This document shows, one piece after another, positions 57,401 to 64,000 of a DNA stretch of 64,000 nucleotides. How positions within the stretch are numbered: the first letter of the stretch is position 1; the number at the start of each line of letters is the position of its first letter. Source of the stretch: Agriotes lineatus (taxonomy: Eukaryota > Arthropoda > Insecta > Coleoptera > Elateridae); contig OW679203.1 of the NCBI GenBank assembly GCA_940337035.1, positions 27,351,495 to 27,415,494 on the forward strand, given 5' to 3'. The position numbers and the translations under genes were made by a program. Below the pieces are notes generated by a model. It did not search any database. It worked only from the letters and a program-made list of their open reading frames with translations, and was not told the DNA's origin.

Positions 57401-59727
57401 TGTTATGGAAGGTCCCTTTGAACGTACTGAGAAGAGAACCGGAAATCTGGCAAGCCTGCGGTGGTGGTTTTAGCCCCTTTGCGTCCTTGAAGGGTGAAAA
57501 ACGAGTCTGGCTCTTCGCTATGCTAAAGGTAATTATATCTTACGTAAGCAAAAAAATTGACAGTCGGTTTCGCGGGTGATAAGTTTTCCCCAAATTCGCA
57601 TAAAGTTGCATAACTTAACCATTTATAGTAAATTTACAAAGCTGGGCTTTACACGGTATAATCAGAACATCTTGCGTATGCTATATTTAAAAAACCAGAC
57701 CAAAATTGTGGTTCCAAAGGAGCGACAGACCATAAAACAGATTCCACATAAGTGCGAGAGAGATAGCCTTATGCAGATGCGTGAGTGCAAGCGCGACAAA
57801 TTTATGCAGTCGCCCAGATCAAGGAGCGCGTATGGGAAATAAGCGTCTGCGCATTATTTATTCATTTCGCAATTATTTTTAATGATTTTTCAATATTTTA
57901 TCATGTAACATTGAAGTTTCTCAAGGTACTATGGCCATGTAAAATGATTGACACTGTTTAAACACTAGTTGAAAATATATTTTTAAAATTATAACTTCTT
58001 TTTTTTCCGTTATCTCAGTAAAGTATTTTCGAAAATTAACTTAATCATTTCGTCTCTCTTTTTAAGGAACTTTAAAATAACATAAAAACAAAGTATTTAA
58101 TAAACAAATGCGGACACAGAAGGGTTTCCTTATTTAAATGTTTCCTGTATTTTTGCAAATACATTTAAATTTTTATTTACGAAAAGGATTTTCATGTTCA
58201 TGCGACAAACAAAGAAAATGAACAAAACATATAAAGCATTGACGAATGGATTTGTTATTCTAAAAACATAAAGAAAGTCAAATAGAGTCGTATTTATAGC
58301 TTCTACGATTTTTACTTCTTTTTACAATAACGGATTTATTAGATTCACCCCAAAAATTCGAAATTGAGTTTTCAACCGATCTTCAGGTTTTAGAGTCCCC
58401 TGAACACAAAAAAACATATTTTTTCATTGGTCTGTCTATCTGTGTGAACAGAATATCTCAAAAACGAAAAGTGGTATCGCGTTGAAACTTCATATATAAA
58501 TCTTCTGTACTATGTAGATGCGACAGCAAGCATTTGAAGAAAATCCCATATACGGAATTATCGTGTTTACCCTTGTAATTTTTCAGTTTTTTTTTCGACT
58601 TTTTCAAAACTGGCTTTAACGAGTTTTTTTCAAACGTTACATTTTTAATGTGTATTGAGGCGAGATAGGTAATGTTCCAGTTGAATACATCGCAAATGTT
58701 TTGATGTTATAAATAAATAAATAAATAAAAATTCATTTATTGCCTAACAACTGTTGAATTATTTAACTAAAAAAGAATATATATATATATATATTTATAT
58801 ATTGTAATGTATATAAGAACAATGCAATAATCAAAATAATTTTAAAAAAAAACATATTCCTTAACAAAACAACATGTTAGTAGGCAAAAAGAACTGGTTT
58901 AGCTTGGTCACAAAGGGCAACCAGCTGTTCCCCCACCAGTCCTGCAAACACTTCTCAAAACAATGAAACAAAAATTAAGTGCACTCAAACTGTCCAGCAC
59001 ACCCTGCAGAAGAAAAGAGAAAAAAAAGAAGAAGAGCACGCGCTCAGACTTCCTTAAAAATAGAAAATGAAATTATTAAGTTAATTATCGATTGTAATTT
59101 AATGAGGACAAGGAAAGAAAAAAGAAGTTATAATTTTAAAAATGTATTTTCAGCGAGTATTTAAACATTGCCAATCATTTTACATGACTATAGTCCTTAA
59201 AAAACGTCAATGTTACAAAATAAAATATTCAAAAATCATTAAAAACAGTTGCCAAAATGAATAAATAATGCGCATCGACGATCATCCCCCCCCCCCTTCG
59301 CGCTTTTGTATCCGGGTGCCCGCATAAGTCCGTCCCGCTCGCACTTACGCGTCTGCATAAAGCTATCTCTCCCGCACTTATGTGGAAGCTGTTTTATGGT
59401 CTGTCGCTCTTTTTCCACCACAATTTTGGTCTGATTTTTTAAATATAGCATACTGAAGATGTTTTAATGATATCGTGTAAAGCTCAGCTTTGTTAATTTA
59501 CTATAATTGGTTTGTTATGCAACTTTATGCGAATCTGGGGTAAGCTTACAATCTGCAAAAGCGTCTGTAATTTTTTTACTTACATGATTACCTTTAACAT
59601 AGCAAAGCGCCGAACTTTTTATTATACTTTTTTAATTATTTTTTCCACCCTTTAAGAACCCAAAGGAGCTAAAACCACCACCGCCGGCTTGCCCTTTTCA
59701 ACATATTTAAAGGGACCTTTCATAACA
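57401..59727. mobile_element. 2.3-kb element with about 650-bp terminal inverted repeats
   Basis: The left arm 57401-58075 and right arm 59048-59727 are inverted copies. The outer ends are TGTTATGGAAGGTCCCTTT and (reverse complement) TGTTATGAAAGGTCCCTTT. Inside, both arms share a GGCGGTGGTGGTTTTAGC-type phrase, a TTAAAAAACCAGACCAAAAT-like part and an ATGTAAAATGATTG phrase. A frame of 70-88 codons with LKNQTKIVV and RQTIKQ is preserved in both arms (57576-57842 + and 59239-59451 -). The central 1 kb is AT-rich without transposase. No clear target duplication was found. Fold-back type non-autonomous DNA transposon. Confidence 0.8.
58709..58796. repeat. AAAT and AT microsatellites
   Basis: (AAAT)n covers about 58709-58732 and (AT)n about 58777-58795, both inside the loop of the long-TIR element. 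Confidence 0.8.
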
Positions 59728-60012
59728 GTTACTAATCAGTTAGTCAAAAAGAAAAGAATCGAAGTTTTTAAACTGAAACAATCGGAACTTGCAGAATCTG
59801 TTAAAAAACTAATAAATAATAAAATAAAGATTCTGAAAGAAAAAGAAGCAGAGATGGAAAACATTAATACTGAATTGGGCATGAAGGAAATAATGAACAA
59901 CAGCTGTGTTCAAAATTTAAAAGTAGATAATAGACCGAAAAAACGACTTTTCAAAAATAAAAAATATTGGAAATATAAAGAAACAGACAGAGAAATTAAA
60001 AAGAGAATATAA
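59728..60012 (+). mobile_element. LINE linker segment between endonuclease and RT
   Basis: The frame gives LVKKKRIEVFKLKQSELAES and NRPKKRLFKNKKYWKYKETD, the Lys-rich linker seen in insect LINEs between endonuclease and reverse transcriptase. It continues the LINE at 56861-57395 on the same strand after the long-TIR element. The end of the endonuclease is missing, and no RT follows before other sequence starts. Confidence 0.6.
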
Positions 60013-60419
60013 TTGGTTAAATTTTGAGTCAATCATCTCTTGAATTTAAGTCATTGGCCAATAGGATCTTCTACCATACTGACAACATAGCGACTAGCGA
60101 TTTTCGATTTGGTATGAGCTAACTTGGTTTGTTTCACATGTCAAATGAACTAATTTAGAAATGTCAGCTAATTTTTCAAGGTTAGGTCGTGAGTTTAAGC
60201 ATAAAAAGCTACAGAAAGTGTATTTCGGACATACATTGATCATTAGCATTGATCCTCAGGTAATAAAATTGTAATACGCTTTCTCTTCTATTTATTTAAA
60301 ATCATTATATTCTCTTCCTGCATATAATCCGTAGGATGCCTAATAATCTATAATTTTTTAAGAAAATGAATTGGTTATAATCCCAATCCATGAAAATACA
60401 ACTTGAGTAGACGTGGAGG
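60013..60419. other. Short gene-free stretch
   Basis: No feature recognised. Confidence 0.4.
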
Positions 60420-60660
60420 CACCACTAATTGGATTATGTCAAAGGTCAACCGCGAATTAAATTGATTGACCTAATTAAATTACCCAATTAAATCGAATTC
60501 CACAAATTAAACCATGGATTAAATTGACCTAATTGACCTAATTAATCCGCGAATCAAATGCTCCAATTAATTGACCCAATTAAATTCCGCGAATTAACCC
60601 GCGGATTAAATTGCACATATGATCCGCATTGCACATATGGCCCGCGAATTAAATTTGATT
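60420..60660. repeat. AATTAA-based short-period repeat
   Basis: Phrases such as GACCTAATTAA, CCCAATTAAAT and CCGCGAATTAA recur about every 15-30 bp, together with two TGCACATATGRYCCGC copies. It is an irregular satellite-like array. No coding. Confidence 0.7.
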
Positions 60661-60774
60661 AAGCGATTTCCGGAATTACGCGGCGGCCATTTTGGATCTG
60701 CTTACGTCACGCCGAAGTCTTCCGTCTCACTCCTCGCAGCTGTTTTCTCTCGCTCGCATTTTATTTAATTTAAA

Positions 60775-60890
60775 AAAGCTTTGCGCCGGCCTCAAGTTGG
60801 ATTCGAACTAACGACGGTTACATTGGTATGCAGTGTCTCTACGTCTCGGCTGTTGAGCCTTACGGCTCACGGATCTTGGGACGAGGCTAT
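60775..60890 (-). repeat. tRNA-like B-box repeat with hairpin
   Basis: On the minus strand AGTTCGAATCCAAC resembles a B box followed by CTTGAGGCCGGCGC. Upstream is a perfect hairpin TGAGCCGTAAGGCTCA. There is no cloverleaf. Probable SINE of another family. Confidence 0.45.
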
Positions 60891-60899
60891 GCCGCAAAT

Positions 60900-62580
60900 T
60901 TATTTGTGTCGTCACGCTTCCATATTTTAAACTAAATATTTCTTGAAAAATATAATTTACAACAGCGGAATTGCCTCGTCTATAATTTTAAAAGTTTGAT
61001 AATAATTTAAAAGTAGCCTTGATGGAATTAATTATTTTATTTTTATCATTCGTTCAACAGGCCCTGACTTGTACCGCGGCCAGGAGATTTGGCCTGCAAC
61101 TGTTAATTTTAGTATTAAGTAGTTGTAAAGCTGTTTTTCATATAATTTTTTGGACGCAATTCCTCTGGTAGCAGTGTAATAAAATAGTTATTATTATTAT
61201 TTCTCCGTCTGTTTTATTATCATGTATTTAATTAGAGATTGTGCTTTACCATCTGTATGTATTAACTTTTCATAATATGCTTATATTATAAACCATTTGT
61301 AACCGGCTTGTTTTAATTTGTATAATAAAACAGTCAAATATTGTAAAATACATTTTTTATTTATTAAATATTGTGTGACAATATATCTGCTTATTACGAA
61401 CTATTTGGGCTATTTTATTTCAAAGAGTAATTTGATTAGAGTAAAGTATTGGATATATAGTGCTTTTACATAATTGTCATTAGAAACTAAATTATGGGAG
61501 AACATATTTAAAAGATCTAGCATAGATACATTATTTATTTTAAAATATAAATACATTAAACAATATTATGAGACCAACTGATTGAATTTTGCTGTAAAAA
61601 TTTTAAATGATAACCGCTTGGGGGCCTTCCGTATGAATCAAAGTACTCCGCATGTCCATATTGTTCTATGTGCTTGTTTAAATTTATGCTCAAATTTCAT
61701 AATAATATCAATTTTAAACTCTGTCTGAAATGACACGGCAGCTTTATGGTCAAAGAAATTTGCAAACGCACCGTCACCCGTGGGAATTCGCCTGCGGTTA
61801 CTTAATACTCGTTAAAATTAAAATCAATCTTCAAGTGGTTTCCGGGTTCCTTCGGAAATATAAATTTTATACTTTTTGGTACAGCTGCTGTTTATAATTT
61901 CTACAACTGTTCGAACCTCTATACACATGGGTGTATTCAACCCTGTTCGAAAAACACGACACCGCACAAAACTGGATATTTGCAAGAAAGCAGCGTTTTG
62001 TTTTCCAACAAAGCTGAAATAAAAACTACGATGTTGAAATAAACGGGTCCCTGGTATATCAATAAAATCGGTGGTCTCTTTCTTTATTTGTGTATATGTA
62101 TGTATCTTTGATCGCTATCTCCTCGGAAGATACTGGACCGATTAAAATGTATGACTGTTTAAAAATTTGCAAATTTTTAGACTTATATGGTAGGTCGGTT
62201 TTTTGAACAGCCATTTTATAATAGGTGGTCGAGATATTTCGATAAATTCTATTTATGTAGGTAGTTATTTCTATAAAACTATTATAGATCCCTTGGTGCA
62301 AATAAAAAACTTCTATCTTAAAACATACAACACTCATTTTTAAGTTAGTTTATTCACGGCAGCTCTACTGCTGTAATTTTATGTTTAACATACATGTTTT
62401 TAATTACGAAAAGAAAACTATCGTAAGTATTATTAAAAACCAACACTAAACATGTGCATTCAAATCTAACAGCATTTCGAGAAGTAAAATTTCAGTTAAA
62501 TAGACGGTGTGTATTTTTTTTATTACATCGTTTTATCATACATATTTTCGAAGCTATTTAAAAATTTTACATTCACGGTA
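60900..62580. other. AT-rich stretch, no gene seen
   Basis: ORFs such as 62059-62337 (-) have no recognised motif. Nothing else supported. Confidence 0.4.
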
Positions 62581-62589
62581 GATTGGTCG

Positions 62590-63180
62590 ATATAATGTTA
62601 CAATTTCCACATCACGTCAAATAAAATTCAGTTACGTATGCTCGTGGTTCATTTGTATTACGAAGTTCTTGTACAAATTATCAAAATACGTATGTGCTGA
62701 AGACAAAATAACATAAATTTGAATAAAACTGACGCAATTACACATCACCTCACTTGAAATTTTACAAAAATCGCCATCATGTCACATAAAATTACACAAA
62801 AACGATATTTCTATGCAACATCCGATTAAATTTTAATAAAAAACAAGCAATTGCATTGAAACTAGAAGCAAAATTTCAGTATTGTAGACTCGCTGTTCAT
62901 TTTTATTGCAAAAGTTCTTGTACAATTTATGAAAATACGTACGTTCTGACCACAAATTAACATAAATTTGAATAAAAATCAGGCAATTAGACAGCATATC
63001 ACTTGAAATTATACAACAAACGACATTTTTATTCAATACGCGATAAAAAAATGCGCCATCCCACATCATTTCACTTAACACAAAAACAGTTTTAGAGTTA
63101 CTTCTAAGCATAATTATGCAAATGTTTTGCACTTTTTTATAAATAGCATCGCTCAAAATTTCAAATAAATCGCAATTTTT
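62590..63180. repeat. Tandem repeat with period near 249 bp
   Basis: GTTCTTGTACAAATTATCAA at about 62663 recurs as GTTCTTGTACAATTTATGAA at about 62912. Both are followed by an AATACGTA phrase, an AACATAAATTTGAATAAAA phrase, and then TCACTTGAAATT. Partial further units (ACATCACGTCA, ACATCATTTCACTT) flank them, so about two and a half diverged units are present. Confidence 0.75.
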
Positions 63181-63770
63181 TAAATTACATCACTCTATTA
63201 TGAAATCGTAGTTTTATTTATTTGGTTTTCGTCACTTTGTATATGTAAAATAACTTCAAATACTAATATTTTAGCGTTTAGATTTTTTATTATTGCAGAC
63301 TCCTGAAAAAACCAAAAACAGGGTAGAAATAAAAACTCAAACACTTTGTAATAAACAAATATATTGTTCTTATTTCGTAGAATATTTAATAATATAAAAA
63401 TAAATGTACAGTTGAATGTCTTATTTTCTAAAAATCCCCTAGCCAATTTACAAAACTGTAGTTTGAGGTGCACAACATTTCAAATTCAAAAGACTGCAAT
63501 TAATAAAATCAGAATTCGTTTACATGAGATCGTAGAACAAATTTTATTGTGGCATTTTAAAGATTAAGACGCTGCCAATCCAGAATTCCAGATGTTTTGG
63601 ATGTTGATGACCTCTGTCTTATTGATGCAGCAAACTTTTAGAAATTACATTTTGTACGTTTCAAGGCGTTGATTTTAACCACCATTAAGTTATACATAGG
63701 CAGTAAATTTGACAGTGTGTCATACGTCACGTAAAGCGTAGCGAAGAATTACAAGCAAAATACGACACCC
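63181..63770. other. AT-rich stretch, no gene seen
   Basis: Frames at 63198-63473 (-) and 63364-63567 (+) overlap on opposite strands and lack motifs. Confidence 0.4.
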
Positions 63771-63779
63771 TTAATTTAC

Positions 63780-64000
63780 AAAAGAAATTAAAGAAGCTAT
63801 AGGGAATTTTAAAAACAAAAACAAAGGTATACTACTAAACAAAGATTAAAAGATCGCAATGAGTACAGAAGAGAAGGTATTTATTTGGGAAAAATATGTA
63901 GAAGACTTGTTTGAAGATGATAGAATACCAGAACACAACATAAAATAAGCAAATGTTGGTCCAGAGATTAGGAGGGAGAAGTAGAATATGCTACTAGAAA
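63780..64000 (+). mobile_element. LINE fragment, segment just before RT, runs off the window
   Basis: The plus-strand frames give KEKEI-like text, then EEKVFIWEKYVEDLFEDDRI, one stop, and VGPEIRREKVEYATRK. This matches the conserved pre-RT segment of insect LINEs, where W.EY...LFEDDR is followed by GPEIL..EVE.A. Several stops show it is decayed. The reverse transcriptase would lie beyond the window. Confidence 0.75.

Noticed and set aside
1..64000. CRISPR arrays, operons, bacterial promoters or ribosome binding sites
   Set aside because: The window has introns, SINEs, LINEs and polyadenylation signals. The tandem repeats lack the short repeat and unique spacer pattern of CRISPR.

Overview
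The window is nuclear DNA from an animal, most likely an insect. The genes have several exons with GT..AG introns, TATA-type promoters and AATAAA signals. The sequence is AT-rich and gene-poor. Remnants of non-LTR retrotransposons, Ty3/gypsy elements, tRNA-derived SINEs and MITEs fill much of it. The two recognisable gene families, a DHRS11/farnesol-dehydrogenase-like short-chain dehydrogenase (SDR) and a DUF1091-like secreted protein, are typical of insects. The species cannot be named from sequence alone; a large, repeat-rich insect genome is an inference.

Genes. (1) 9355-10044 (+): a complete four-exon DUF1091-like gene of 175 codons with a signal peptide. (2) A minus-strand SDR cluster with two complete four-exon genes of 256 codons each: copy A (23332-30613) and copy B (45451-51717). 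Both have the same exon lengths (108/462/159/42 nt), a long first intron, and a TATA box about 65 bp before the ATG. A decayed third copy, C (54395-55744), has stop codons and an inserted hAT-type MITE. (3) 24816-25583 (+): a predicted two-exon gene for a small secreted protein of 103 codons, nested antisense in intron 1 of SDR copy A. Two short related ORFs (47943-48173 and 49857-49964, +) sit in intron 1 of copy B.

Repeats by region. 0-4 kb: LINE reverse-transcriptase pieces, a GC-rich minisatellite and a Ty3/gypsy integrase fragment. 4.7-6.6 kb: a CpG-bearing non-coding block. 10.9-11.8 kb: a minisatellite of about 150-bp units. 15 kb: a near-perfect palindrome. 19.8-21.6, 39.8-41.8 and 43.7-44.5 kb: CpG-rich blocks without recognisable genes. 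31.9-32.5 kb: an inverted-repeat element with hammerhead-like hairpins. 32.8-35.7 kb: a 1.46-kb tandem duplication with a SINE in each unit. 37.5-39.1 kb: an errantivirus-like Ty3/gypsy remnant (reverse transcriptase, then an env-like ORF). 51.0-51.4 kb: a mariner-type MITE. 56.8-60.0 kb: a LINE interrupted by a 2.3-kb element with terminal inverted repeats (TIRs) of about 650 bp. 62.6-63.2 kb: a 250-bp tandem repeat. 63.8-64 kb: the start of another LINE that runs off the window.

The SDRs are predicted NADP(H)-dependent oxidoreductases acting on small alcohols, ketones or isoprenoids. No operon-like cooperation is expected; the cluster reflects tandem gene duplication followed by transposon invasion.
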